Origin: Psychrobacter jeotgali
Lineage (GTDB): Bacteria; Pseudomonadota; Gammaproteobacteria; Pseudomonadales; Moraxellaceae
NCBI RefSeq assembly: GCF_904846315.1
Contig: NZ_CAJHAF010000001.1
Span: 3,045,217 to 3,109,216 of the forward strand
Reading direction: 5' to 3'
Length of the DNA stretch: 64,000 nt
Numbering within the stretch: position 1 is the first letter of the stretch; each line of letters opens with the position of its first letter. Position numbers and translations under genes: made by a program. Below the pieces are notes generated by a model. It had not been told where the DNA came from, searched no databases, and worked only from the letters and a program-made list of their open reading frames with translations. This document shows, in pieces, positions 27,314 to 36,607 of this stretch.

Positions 27314-28246
27314 ATGGCAATTTTGGTATATGCAGAACACGACAATGCCAGTCTAAAAAAGGCAACTTTAAATACAATTGCTGCCGCGAAGCAAATGGGT
27401 GATGATGTCCATGTATTGGTAGCGGGTAGCGGTAACCAGGCTGCTGCTGATGAAGCCGCTAAAGCAGAGGGCGTGAGCAAAGTATTGCTTGCAGACAATC
27501 CTGCTTATGAGCACCAAATGGCAGAGAATATTGCGCTATTGGTCGCTGATATTGCAGGTGATTATAGCCATATTGTGGCAGCTGCCACCACGACTGGTAA
27601 AAACTTTATGCCACGTGTTGCAGCTTTGCTTGACGTTAGCATGCTGTCAGAGATTTCAGCGGTAGTAGATCCGCAGACTTTTGAGCGTCCTATCTATGCA
27701 GGTAACGCAACTGCCACGGTTAAAACTACAGAAGATAAAGTAGTAGTAACTGTGCGTGCCACAGCGTTTGATCCTGTCGCTGCCGAAGGTGGCTCAGCAT
27801 CAGTTGAGACTATCGACAACGTTCAAGATTCTGGCAAATCAAGCTTCGTTAATGAAGAGATGGCAGCTTCAGATCGTCCAGAACTAACTTCAGCAGGTAT
27901 CGTAGTATCTGGTGGTCGTGCATTGGCGAATGGTGAAAACTTCACTAAATATATAGAGCCTTTGGCTGATAAACTAGGTGCTGCTATCGGTGCGTCACGC
28001 GCCGCTGTCGATGCCGGTTACGTCCCTAATGATATGCAGGTTGGTCAAACGGGTAAAATCGTTGCTCCTCAGTTATATATCGCTGCAGGTATCTCTGGTG
28101 CTATTCAGCATTTAGCGGGTATGAAAGACTCTAAAGTCATTGTTGCTATTAATAATGACCCAGAGTCGCCAATCGCAAGCGTTGCTGATTACTTCTTAGA
28201 AGCAGATCTATTTGAAGCGCTACCTGAGCTAACCAGCAAACTATAA
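27314..28246 (+). CDS. etfA: Electron transfer flavoprotein alpha subunit
   Basis: EtfA (310 aa), the FAD-binding subunit. The C-terminal FAD domain carries GRALANGENFTKYIEPLADK, GASRAAVDAGYVPNDMQVGQ, GKIVAPQLYIAAGISGAIQH and INNDPESPIASVADY. AAGGA lies upstream of the start. Length matches the family. It ends at a strong terminator. Confidence 0.96.
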   Translation: MAILVYAEHDNASLKKATLNTIAAAKQMGDDVHVLVAGSGNQAAADEAAKAEGVSKVLLADNPAYEHQMAENIALLVADIAGDYSHIVAAATTTGKNFMPRVAALLDVSMLSEISAVVDPQTFERPIYAGNATATVKTTEDKVVVTVRATAFDPVAAEGGSASVETIDNVQDSGKSSFVNEEMAASDRPELTSAGIVVSGGRALANGENFTKYIEPLADKLGAAIGASRAAVDAGYVPNDMQVGQTGKIVAPQLYIAAGISGAIQHLAGMKDSKVIVAINNDPESPIASVADYFLEADLFEALPELTSKL

Positions 28247-28281
28247 GCTCTTAACGGCCAATCAAATAGGCAATGATTAAT

Positions 28282-28316
28282 AAAAAATCCCGCTATTGAT
28301 ATAGCGGGATTTTTTT
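28282..28316 (+). terminator. Bidirectional terminator after etfA
   Basis: Stem ATCCCGCTAT/ATAGCGGGAT extended by A/T pairs, loop TGAT, T run 28310-28316. It separates etfBA from the convergent methyltransferase gene. Confidence 0.92.
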
Positions 28317-28342
28317 GACATTTTAATATAGCTATAGACTTT

Positions 28343-29146
28343 TTAGCTGTAGTAGCGCTGACGTAGGGTCTCGTATAAGCAAAGAGATCCTGCTATAGCT
28401 ACGTTTAAGCTTTCTTGACCGTTCGGCTGTGGTAAGGCAATCGGGATAGCGGACTGCATTAGCTCGGCGCATACTCCTTGACCTTCATGGCCCATCACCC
28501 AAGCGACAGGCGCGCGCAAATCATGCGAGTAGATCAGGGTGTCCGTATGTGAACTGGTCGCTAATAAAGGTGTTTTTACCCCTTCTAAGATATCTTGAGG
28601 ATTTAGATCCTCAAATATTTCTAGCGCAAACTGTGCTCCCATACCTGCACGCAAGGTTTTGGGTGACCAAGCTTGAGCGGTGGCGCTAGTGCACAGAACA
28701 GTTTTTATACCTACTGCCGCAGCAGTACGTAGCAAGGTACCGACATTACCGCTGTCCTGCACATCATTTAGAATCAGACAATCATCGGTAATTACTGGCA
28801 GTTCTGATAATTCTAGCATGGGTATAGCTATAATCGCCATAATATCGATGCCTGTACCTAGGCTACGAATGCTTTGATATAGGGCGTCGGATAGAGGCAG
28901 TACATGAGTTTGGCTAGGCAGGCGTCTTAGTAGTTGCCGAACCTCAGTATGGTCATATGCTGACTGGGCTAATAACACTTGATGGAGCGGGTAGTCGCTA
29001 CGCAAAGCGGCATCAAGCAGATGTGCCCCTTCAATTACCGTTTGTCCTTGTTTTTTACGCTGACGAGCTTGAGTTAGTAATGCCTTGACCAGCTTTACCG
29101 TTTGGTTTTTATCAGAAGTGATGAGCTCGGTAGGGTTTAACATCAT
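28343..29146 (-). CDS. SpoU/TrmH family RNA 2'-O-methyltransferase
   Basis: 267 aa, a SPOUT-fold methyltransferase that uses S-adenosylmethionine to methylate ribose in rRNA or tRNA. An N-terminal substrate-binding domain (residues 15-100) precedes the knotted domain with its three motifs: DSGNVGTLLRTAAAVG, VMGHEGQGV, and IALPQPNGQESLNVAIAGSL. It resembles the RlmB/TsnR-like branch; the exact target nucleotide cannot be read from the sequence. Confidence 0.88.
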   Translation of the reverse strand: MMLNPTELITSDKNQTVKLVKALLTQARQRKKQGQTVIEGAHLLDAALRSDYPLHQVLLAQSAYDHTEVRQLLRRLPSQTHVLPLSDALYQSIRSLGTGIDIMAIIAIPMLELSELPVITDDCLILNDVQDSGNVGTLLRTAAAVGIKTVLCTSATAQAWSPKTLRAGMGAQFALEIFEDLNPQDILEGVKTPLLATSSHTDTLIYSHDLRAPVAWVMGHEGQGVCAELMQSAIPIALPQPNGQESLNVAIAGSLCLYETLRQRYYS

Positions 29147-29196
29147 AAATAGCCGCTTAAAATAACAAGAATATTGGGTAAATTAGATTATTAACT

Positions 29197-30180
29197 TTAT
29201 TTATTTTCATGCTGCAAATGTAGATCTTTAATATAGTCGACTTCATTTTTACTTCCCAATACTACGGGAATGCGTTGATGAATGTCAGTGGGCTCAATAT
29301 CCAAGATGCGATTAATGGCATCAGTAGCGCCGCCGCCAGCACGCTCAATGAGTAAACTCATAGGGTTAGCCTCATACATTAGACGCAGCTTGCCCGCTTT
29401 ATTAGCATATTTGGTGTCAAAAGGGTAGGTAAATAGACCGCCGCGGCATAAGATACGATGCACATCACCGACCATAGCTGCCACCCAGCGAGTATTAAAG
29501 TCACGCGCACGTACGCCTGCTTCGCCAGCGATTAGCTCGTCAATATACTGCTGCATAGGCGCTCGCCAGTAGCGATAATTTGAGCTGTTGATAGCGTATT
29601 CACTCGTATCGGCATCAATGGTGACTTTATCTTGTACCAGTATATAATCACCACTATCTGGATCTAAGCTAAACATAACCACATCGTCAGCTACCGTTAA
29701 CGCCAGCATAGTTGAGGTGCCGTATAATAAATAACCCGCCGCCAACTGTTTATTACCCGCTTGTAGAAAGTCACCATTCTTACTCGGCTGACCTTGGCGC
29801 TGATACGGTAAAATAGAGAAGATAGTCCCCACTGCCATATTAATATCGATATTTGAAGAGCCATCCAAGGGGTCGAATAAAACCAATAAGCTGCCATCAG
29901 CATTAGCAGGAGTGGCATCATCTAACTCTTCTGACGCTACGCCAGCGCAGTGTGAGTTTTTTGTCAAAGCTTCTAGCAGTAAGTCATTAGCTAGAACATC
30001 AAGCTTTTTTTGTTCTTCCCCTTGAACGTTCTGATTGCCAGCTTCCCCCAAAATATCTGCCAATGCCCCTTTTTTTAGTAGCTGGGAGATGGTTTTACCT
30101 ACTTCAGTAATGGTGGTAATGACATCATTAACGGCAGGGTTAGAGGCGTGGTCTTTTAAGTATTGTGCTAAAGTTGTCAT
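29197..30180 (-). CDS. fbp: Fructose-1,6-bisphosphatase class 1
   Basis: FBPase (327 aa), the gluconeogenic step making fructose 6-phosphate. The metal-binding signature is [17 protein letters not shown], with EELDD upstream and [20 protein letters not shown] near the C-terminus. Psychrobacter-like bacteria grow on organic acids and amino acids and depend on gluconeogenesis, so the gene is expected. It is divergent from pyrB. Confidence 0.95.
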   Translation of the reverse strand: MTTLAQYLKDHASNPAVNDVITTITEVGKTISQLLKKGALADILGEAGNQNVQGEEQKKLDVLANDLLLEALTKNSHCAGVASEELDDATPANADGSLLVLFDPLDGSSNIDINMAVGTIFSILPYQRQGQPSKNGDFLQAGNKQLAAGYLLYGTSTMLALTVADDVVMFSLDPDSGDYILVQDKVTIDADTSEYAINSSNYRYWRAPMQQYIDELIAGEAGVRARDFNTRWVAAMVGDVHRILCRGGLFTYPFDTKYANKAGKLRLMYEANPMSLLIERAGGGATDAINRILDIEPTDIHQRIPVVLGSKNEVDYIKDLHLQHENK

Positions 30181-30525
30181 GGCGCTTCCTAGTCAATAGG
30201 GTGAAGAGTAAAATAAATAAAAATAAGCAGTTAAGGGGGAATGGTTCAAATAGCTTATACGCTACCCTTGTACTGGTTATAAAATCAGCTACACTAGCTT
30301 TATTATTAGCTATGCTTTGATAAACTTGTCATGGTTAATACCGATTTATGACTAGCATCTAGTAGTACGGTTGTAGCAATTGAACCACTGCGGCAAAGTG
30401 TAGCAAATAAGCAGCAAAATGTCCCTGTATCTGTGTTTGTAATTGCCACCCAGCTGCGATAATTTTTAAGATTTGTATTTGTGCATGAATTAACACGTCC
30501 TTACCAACTATAAAGACTCGCCATT
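30181..30525 (+). other. 345-base divergent spacer between fbp and pyrB
   Basis: No gene. It contains a plausible pyrB promoter (30437-30463). No sequence resembling a pyrimidine attenuator with a T run is visible. Confidence 0.4.
30437..30463 (+). promoter_or_regulatory. Candidate pyrB promoter
   Basis: TTGTAA (30437-30442) and GATAAT (30458-30463) with a short 15-base spacer, helped by an extended -10 TG at 30455-30456. The predicted leader is about 55 bases. Confidence 0.4.
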
Positions 30526-31611
30526 ATGACAAACTCTATCCAAAGACCTCTACAGAATGAAATAGCGCCTTCTGGCTATGGAAATCATACCAAATTTGAT
30601 CCTAACACCATTCATGAAAAATTAGATACTTCGCTTAGCCGGCCGCAATTGAATGAGGATGGCACCTTACGCCATTTTTTGGGTGTCGAAGGCCTAAATA
30701 AAGCTCAATTACAAGCCATCATTGCGAAAGCAGAAACTTTTTTTGATGAAAATGGACTATTGATTAATCGTCCCGAGCTTGAAGGCTGCACGGTGATGAA
30801 TCTGTTTTTTGAGCCCTCAACTCGTACCCGTACCACTTTTGAGGTGGCAGAAAAGCGTTTAAGCGCCAATGTGCTTAATATCGATATCGGTAGATCTAGC
30901 ACCAAAAAAGGTGAGAGTTTACGGGACACCTTGTGGAACTTGGAGGCTATGACCGCCGATATATTCGTGGTACGCCATTCGGCATCAGGTGCGGCGCATT
31001 TTATGGCCACCGAGGTCACCCCAAATATTGCTATTATCAATGGCGGTGATGGCTGGCACGCCCATCCCACGCAGGGTATGCTGGATATGTTGACTATACA
31101 CCGTGAAGCCCCGCGACCCTTTGAGGAGCTTTCGGTAGCTATCATTGGTGATATCAAGCATTCACGAGTGGCACGCTCTGATATAAGTGCGCTGCAGACT
31201 TTAGGAGTCAAAGATATTCGAGTAATTGCCCCACGTACTTTGTTACCGAAAGGTATTGAGCGTTTTGGGGTAAACGTTTATGAAAATATGGATGAGTGTG
31301 TGACAGATTGTGATGTCATCATGGGGTTAAGGATACAGAATGAGCGCATTGGCTCACCGCTACTGGCTTCATCGAGTGAATATTATAAGCATTATGGTAT
31401 TACCCCCAAACGAGTGGCACTGGCTAAGCCTGATGCGTTGATTATGCATCCCGGTCCTATGAACCGCGGGGTTGAAATTGCATCTAGCGTGGCGGATGGC
31501 AATCAATCGGTTATCCTAAAACAAGTCAGTAATGGCGTTGCTATTCGTATGGCAGTACTGGCGCTTACGATGGAAGGACAACGTGCTCATCAAGCAGCAA
31601 TGCTGGGTTAA
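30526..31611 (+). CDS. pyrB: Aspartate carbamoyltransferase catalytic subunit
   Basis: ATCase (361 aa), the committed step of pyrimidine synthesis. The carbamoyl-phosphate site [19 protein letters not shown] (residues 94-112), the [12 protein letters not shown] segment, and [11 protein letters not shown] are all intact. An N-terminal extension of roughly 50 residues resembles the pseudomonad-type enzyme, where the extension takes part in nucleotide control. It is followed by pyrX, whose product is needed for assembly of this ATCase class. Confidence 0.94.
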   Translation: MTNSIQRPLQNEIAPSGYGNHTKFDPNTIHEKLDTSLSRPQLNEDGTLRHFLGVEGLNKAQLQAIIAKAETFFDENGLLINRPELEGCTVMNLFFEPSTRTRTTFEVAEKRLSANVLNIDIGRSSTKKGESLRDTLWNLEAMTADIFVVRHSASGAAHFMATEVTPNIAIINGGDGWHAHPTQGMLDMLTIHREAPRPFEELSVAIIGDIKHSRVARSDISALQTLGVKDIRVIAPRTLLPKGIERFGVNVYENMDECVTDCDVIMGLRIQNERIGSPLLASSSEYYKHYGITPKRVALAKPDALIMHPGPMNRGVEIASSVADGNQSVILKQVSNGVAIRMAVLALTMEGQRAHQAAMLG

Positions 31612-31726
31612 AAGGTTTTAAGCTGCAAACTCGGTTCGTCTTCATCGCAGATAGCCTTCTATAGACAACCCTATAATTGATAATTTTATTAACTTCTTTT
31701 CATTTAATTGATATGGTATAACGCTC

Positions 31727-32938
31727 ATGACCACTTCCGCCGCTGCTAATACGCAAATGATTGACTTACTCCCTTCCGCCTTCAAATCTTCATTATCCCA
31801 TACGGCGCTTGATCGACTAAAAAAAATAAACAACCAGCATGAAACTTGGTTGCTGCCGCCATTAGTAGACTTGTGCGCACGCTTACGTGAGCCTGGACAA
31901 CAGCAGCATGGCACCCTTATATCTGAAGGACAAGCGGCGCGTGCTAATGGTTTTTTGCACGTAGTGATTCCACCAGATACCAATCCTATTTTGGAAAATG
32001 GCTCATTATTAAAAGGCTTGCGTGAACGGGCTTTGGAAGATGGTGGTATCTTTCTACATATTCTTGGTGCCTTAACCGCAGGGCTTGCCGGCGAGCAACC
32101 CTCTAATATTGCTGGTCTAAAAAAGGGCGGCTGTATAGCAGTCTCTAATGCCCGCCGACCTTTTACCAATGATTTGGTGCTACTGCGTACATTGGAGTAT
32201 GCAGCGACTTTTGGCCTAAAAGTGTTCTTTTATCCTGATGAGCCCAGCTTATCTAATAATGGGGTAGCGCACGAAGGTTATATTGCTTCTTATCATGGCT
32301 TGCCAGGCATTCCTTGGATAGCAGAAACGGTGGCATTATCAACTCAATTGTTGATGGTAGAGGAAACGGGTATTGCTGCGCATTTTAGCCAGTTGTCTTG
32401 CAAGTCTTCAGTGGAGCTGATGCGCTGGGCCAAGGATAAAGGCTTGCCTGTCACTTGTGATGTAGCGATGCATCAGCTTTATCTAACTGATGATAATCTA
32501 GAGGGCTTCAATGCGCAGGCTTATGTGCTACCGCCGCTGCGCAGTAACACTGATCAGCAAGCGTTAAGGCGAGGGCTTAAAGATGGCACCATTGATGCAA
32601 TATGTAGTCATCATGAACCCTTAAATGCGACTGCTAAAAAGGCACCCTTTGCAGAAAGTACGCCGGGTATTTCAAATTTTGATACTTTTATGGCGCTGGC
32701 TTGTCAACTGGTTCGAGATGAGATCTTAACTTTAGAACAATTAGTAGATAAGATTTGCCTCAATCCAGCAGAAATCGCTGGTATAAAGACACAATACGAA
32801 AGTACTGGCGGCGCTATAATAGTGGATCCTAATCTTGCATGGCAGGTAACCTCAGAGACGATGTACTCTAATGGCAAAAACACGCCTTTTTATGGACAAC
32901 AGCTAAAAGGACGCGTTGTGGAGACTTTTTTTGGTTAA
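31727..32938 (+). CDS. pyrX: Non-catalytic dihydroorotase-like ATCase partner
   Basis: 403 aa, homologous to dihydroorotase. In the usual zinc-ligand position the sequence reads LLPPLVDLCARLREPG, so the HxH motif is absent (CAR in its place), and the later histidine positions are also not conserved in the usual way. This matches PyrC'/PyrX of Pseudomonas, an inactive dihydroorotase that holds the PyrB dodecamer together. A true pyrC must be elsewhere. It is directly downstream of pyrB. Confidence 0.9.
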   Translation: MTTSAAANTQMIDLLPSAFKSSLSHTALDRLKKINNQHETWLLPPLVDLCARLREPGQQQHGTLISEGQAARANGFLHVVIPPDTNPILENGSLLKGLRERALEDGGIFLHILGALTAGLAGEQPSNIAGLKKGGCIAVSNARRPFTNDLVLLRTLEYAATFGLKVFFYPDEPSLSNNGVAHEGYIASYHGLPGIPWIAETVALSTQLLMVEETGIAAHFSQLSCKSSVELMRWAKDKGLPVTCDVAMHQLYLTDDNLEGFNAQAYVLPPLRSNTDQQALRRGLKDGTIDAICSHHEPLNATAKKAPFAESTPGISNFDTFMALACQLVRDEILTLEQLVDKICLNPAEIAGIKTQYESTGGAIIVDPNLAWQVTSETMYSNGKNTPFYGQQLKGRVVETFFG

Positions 32939-33443
32939 TATACCTTTTAAGGATGACAAGTTACCGCATGACATTATCAAGACTAATGAATCTACTGGAT
33001 CTATTAAGGCGGTAGCGATTTATGAGATTGTCAAAGGTGGCGGCGCACTATTAGGAGCTGTGGCGTTATGGCTGTGGCATGAGGACTTGCAGCGCTGGCT
33101 GGCAACCGCTACAGAGGCTTGGGATCAGCAATTTGGAAAACTGTTAGCGCCGCAAGTTGCAAGCACCGTTCAGCTGGCGCAAAAAGCCAGTAAGAATTGG
33201 ACGTTATTTTTACTGTTGATCTTTGCTTATGCCAGCCTACGTTTTATTGAGGCTTACGGCCTGTGGCAGGATAAAACTTGGGCGTATTGGTTTAGCGTTA
33301 TCGGCTACGGAATATTCATTCCTATTGAGCTATATTATTTAATCGTTAGTCCATTTGACTGGTTTAAGCTGGCTATTTTGATATCGAATATCGTCATCGT
33401 GGTAGTGGTTTATCGTAGTATGAAACAAAAGGGTCTGATATAA
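32931..33443 (+). CDS. DUF2127 membrane protein
   Basis: About 170 aa with the DUF2127 pattern: AVAIYEIVKGGGALLGAVAL at the N-terminus, then membrane segments near residues 85-105, 110-130 and 135-155, with SLRFIEAYGLWQDKTWAYWF between. Function unknown. No ATG or GTG is available: the start must be TTG at 32931 (GGAG at 32920-32923) or TTG at 32916, both overlapping the pyrX end, so translation is coupled to it. Confidence 0.75.
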   Translation: MVNIPFKDDKLPHDIIKTNESTGSIKAVAIYEIVKGGGALLGAVALWLWHEDLQRWLATATEAWDQQFGKLLAPQVASTVQLAQKASKNWTLFLLLIFAYASLRFIEAYGLWQDKTWAYWFSVIGYGIFIPIELYYLIVSPFDWFKLAILISNIVIVVVVYRSMKQKGLI

Positions 33444-33482
33444 ATAACTAGGTTAAGCAGTCGATTAAAAGTAACAACATCC

Positions 33483-33514
33483 CAGTAAAGGTTTTTAAAA
33501 CCTACCTTTTACTG
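33483..33514. terminator. Hairpin between convergent DUF2127 and antiporter genes
   Basis: CAGTAAAGGT (33483-33492) pairs with ACCTTTTACTG (33504-33514) with one bulge; an inner palindrome AGGTTTTTAAAACCT is an alternative fold. T runs on either side are weak, so it may be a poor terminator for both strands. Confidence 0.4.
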
Positions 33515-33544
33515 AGATATTATTATTTATAGTTTAAGCTAGAA

Positions 33545-34825
33545 CTACAAAGATTTAGGCGCTACAGGCTGTTTTTCAGTAATAGTTTTGGCTACTTTAC
33601 CAACGCTTAATCCTTGTACTAGAATTGAAAATATAACGACAGCATAGGTCAATGAAAGTAGAATATCTCGCTCGGGGCCTGAAGGCAGTTGTAGTACCAA
33701 TGCCACCGAAATACCACCCCGCAAGCCGCCCCATGTCAACACCTTCCAAGCGCCTTCTGGCAAATCAAGCTGATGACTAAAGGTTTTGGTAGTCATGCCG
33801 ACCACAATAAACCGAGCCAGCAGTACGATAATAATAGTCAGGCCTGCCGCTATAAATAAGTTACCCGAATAGGCAATCATAACCACTTCAAGGCCGATTA
33901 AAACAAACAGTATGGCGTTCAAAATCTCATCAATTAATTCCCAAAACAGATCTATGTAATGACGAGTCTGATCGCTCATAGCTCGTGCACGTCCACGATT
34001 ACCGACCATAAGTCCCATCATCACCATAGCGAGCGGCCCTGATAAATGCCAAGAGCTCGCCAGCGCATAACCGCCTATTACTCCCGCAAGGGTGAGTAAT
34101 ACCTCTTCTTGATAACTATCAATACTCTTGATCATATAATATAGAATGCTACCCAGCACTAAGCCAAAAACAATACCACCACCGGCCTCAACGGCTAAAG
34201 TATGAGCGACATAGTTGACGGTAGGGATATCGCCGCTAGCCAAAATACCCAGTAGTAACACAAAGATAACTACGCCAATACCGTCATTAAATAATGATTC
34301 GCCAGCGATAACCGTTTCTAAGCTTTTGGGAGCGCCGGCTGAGGCCAAAATGCCCATGACTGCAATCGGATCGGTAGGGGATATTAAGGCACCAAATAGT
34401 AGACACCATATAAATGGTAAACCGAAACCTAGTAATGGCAAAAGGAAGTAAATTGCTGCTGCAATAAGCAGGGCTGAGATGATGGTGCCAAAACCCGCTA
34501 AAATACCAATGGGTAGCTTATAGCGTTTTAAGTCGCCGATATTGACGTGTAAAGCTGCGGCGAATAGCAACATCGACAGCATTCCATCGAGTAAGACCTC
34601 AGTAAAATCCAGCTGCTCTAATAAACTGACCTCATAATCGATAAGCTCATCAAAGCCTAAAAAACCCAAAAATATTGCCCCAATGGACAATAATATAGAG
34701 ATAACCATTACCCCGATGGTAGTGGGTAAGCCAACAAAACGTTGATTAACGTAGGCCAATATAGCGGTAATAGTCAAAAAAACAGCGCTAATTTCAAGGA
34801 TGCTTAGACTGGTTGCAGATACCAT
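33545..34825 (-). CDS. Na+/H+ antiporter (CPA1 family)
   Basis: 426 aa with 12-13 membrane segments. CPA1 signatures are FGALISPTDPIAVMGIL and the ion-binding AGESLFNDGIGVVIF; the conserved arginine-rich TWGGLRGGISVALVLQLP follows. It exchanges cytoplasmic Na+ (or K+) for protons across the inner membrane and supports salt and pH tolerance. It lacks the long C-terminal regulatory tail of some NhaP proteins. It is the last of a minus-strand run of membrane protein genes. Confidence 0.9.
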   Translation of the reverse strand: MVSATSLSILEISAVFLTITAILAYVNQRFVGLPTTIGVMVISILLSIGAIFLGFLGFDELIDYEVSLLEQLDFTEVLLDGMLSMLLFAAALHVNIGDLKRYKLPIGILAGFGTIISALLIAAAIYFLLPLLGFGLPFIWCLLFGALISPTDPIAVMGILASAGAPKSLETVIAGESLFNDGIGVVIFVLLLGILASGDIPTVNYVAHTLAVEAGGGIVFGLVLGSILYYMIKSIDSYQEEVLLTLAGVIGGYALASSWHLSGPLAMVMMGLMVGNRGRARAMSDQTRHYIDLFWELIDEILNAILFVLIGLEVVMIAYSGNLFIAAGLTIIIVLLARFIVVGMTTKTFSHQLDLPEGAWKVLTWGGLRGGISVALVLQLPSGPERDILLSLTYAVVIFSILVQGLSVGKVAKTITEKQPVAPKSL

Positions 34826-34875
34826 GGGAAGCTCGCAAATTATGATAAAAATTAAAAAAATATAAATTGAGTAAG

Positions 34876-36540
34876 CTAACTAGACTGAGTTTCTAGCGCT
34901 TCATGGATATGAGTAGAAAACTCACTAACGTACTCGAAGTGTCGATGTTTAGCATTATTGTCGCTAATAAACTGCCGAGCTTGCTGACACATAGTGATTA
35001 AGTCCTCTATCATCTCCCTATAAGCTAAGTTTTCTTGTCCAGCACGTTCAATTAAATCAAGCTCATGTAGCAAGGTCTGGCGCTGGGCATCATTGACACA
35101 AGAATAGTTAAGATCAGTCATCGCCTGACACAAGACTTTTAGCACCATCAGGTCAGTGGTCGCATAACGCCGAATTTCACCCAGTGAGGTGTCTATAAAG
35201 TCAGATATCTTTGGTGTTTTGGTAATGACCGCCAATATGGCTACACGGGGCTGATTAGAGGTAATGTCTGATCTATCATTATCGTGTGGCGGCGTATAAA
35301 AATGATAAGGACTGGGCGGCTGGCGACGCATCATCACGCTCAAACAAATGGTTAGGGATTGAACACAGTTGACCGCCGTTTTGGGATCATTAGTTCCTGG
35401 CGAGAGCGCCCGTACCGCAATTTCGGTCACTTGACCTAAGCTATAGGCAATATCATTAGAGTGCGTAGGCCGCTGTGTAATATTAACGCAAGCAGCGAAG
35501 CTCTGCCAAAACGCTCCATCAGGATTGCGTGACAGGATAGCTAGGTTTGAGGTTTTAGTCTTTTTTAGATGACTGGCTTTATTAGCGGGGCGCTGATAAA
35601 AATGACCTATAACGTTTCTATCAGTAATAAAGTTGCCAAGATTAGAATACAGCTGGATGACACCCCCATAATCTCTAGCTAGTGTGATTAGGGATTTTGT
35701 ATAAATTTGCTGCAGGTAACCTGAACTAGGGGCGTAAATCGGTGTCGCTGGCCAAGTCTTATATTGCTCAACATCTATTGCTGCTACATCACGCTGATGC
35801 TGTATATCGCAATGATCATCATACCAGTAGCCAATATTATATAGTGCATCGTCACTGGCATGCTGAATAACATGGGAGGCTTGAATGGCATGGACCATAT
35901 GCTGAATAAAGTATACCAACAGCAGGGCGCAGCTAATAGCCATGATAATAGCGAAAGTTACCGCCAGTTGGGGCACTCCAAAAGCCACGTCGTGCTTATG
36001 AATAGCCTTTAGGACTAATAGGCTATAGCTGAAGGTGCCAATAAAAGCACCAAGAACCAGCTGGTTTGAGGTATCGGTCAAAAAGTTACGCAGCAGTCTA
36101 GGACCAAACTGCGATGAAGCCATTGATAGTACGGCAATAGTAATTGAAAAGGTGGTTCCCGCCACCCCCAATACTGCACCGGCGATAGTAGTCATAATAG
36201 CGCGGGCAGCTGCATCATCGCCGGTAAAGGCAAAGCCAATCTCTTTGACCGCCTCACGGTCAAAATACTCATCAATAGTAACTAACACCGGTGCCAAAAT
36301 TATACCGAGCATCACGCAAACGGTTGGAATAAACCAATAAGAGCCTAACAGCTGTTGCCATAAAGTTCTTAGCCGTTCAGGCAGACTGGTTAAGGTTTGC
36401 AGCGACCATAGCTGTGCGAACTGTTTGAGCCATTGTAAGCTGGTTACAATGATGCTTTTAGGTAGCGTTTTTTTAGCATAATCAGACAAAGCTATAAGCT
36501 CCAAAATATTAAGTTCAACAGGATATTGCCAGCTAACCAT
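34876..36540 (-). CDS. DUF2254 membrane protein
   Basis: 554 aa. Four membrane segments lie between residues 70 and 215 (SYWFIPTVCVMLGIILAPVL, MTTIAGAVLGVAGTTFSITI, and two more), followed by a large soluble domain with FGPRLLRNFLTDTSNQLVLG and SPGTNDPKTAVNCVQSLTIC. This is the DUF2254 pattern; the function is unknown. It precedes the antiporter gene on the same strand. Confidence 0.82.
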   Translation of the reverse strand: MVSWQYPVELNILELIALSDYAKKTLPKSIIVTSLQWLKQFAQLWSLQTLTSLPERLRTLWQQLLGSYWFIPTVCVMLGIILAPVLVTIDEYFDREAVKEIGFAFTGDDAAARAIMTTIAGAVLGVAGTTFSITIAVLSMASSQFGPRLLRNFLTDTSNQLVLGAFIGTFSYSLLVLKAIHKHDVAFGVPQLAVTFAIIMAISCALLLVYFIQHMVHAIQASHVIQHASDDALYNIGYWYDDHCDIQHQRDVAAIDVEQYKTWPATPIYAPSSGYLQQIYTKSLITLARDYGGVIQLYSNLGNFITDRNVIGHFYQRPANKASHLKKTKTSNLAILSRNPDGAFWQSFAACVNITQRPTHSNDIAYSLGQVTEIAVRALSPGTNDPKTAVNCVQSLTICLSVMMRRQPPSPYHFYTPPHDNDRSDITSNQPRVAILAVITKTPKISDFIDTSLGEIRRYATTDLMVLKVLCQAMTDLNYSCVNDAQRQTLLHELDLIERAGQENLAYREMIEDLITMCQQARQFISDNNAKHRHFEYVSEFSTHIHEALETQSS

Positions 36541-36607
36541 CCTATTTTAACGTAAAGCGTCTAACGTAAAACGCTATTTTGATTAATCAGTATGGTGAGC
36601 TTTTATT

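Noticed and set aside
30363-30375. TAGTACGGTTGTA upstream of pyrB, similar to the left arm of the adhesin-locus inverted repeat
   Set aside because: The right arm and the flanking block are not conserved; probably coincidence.
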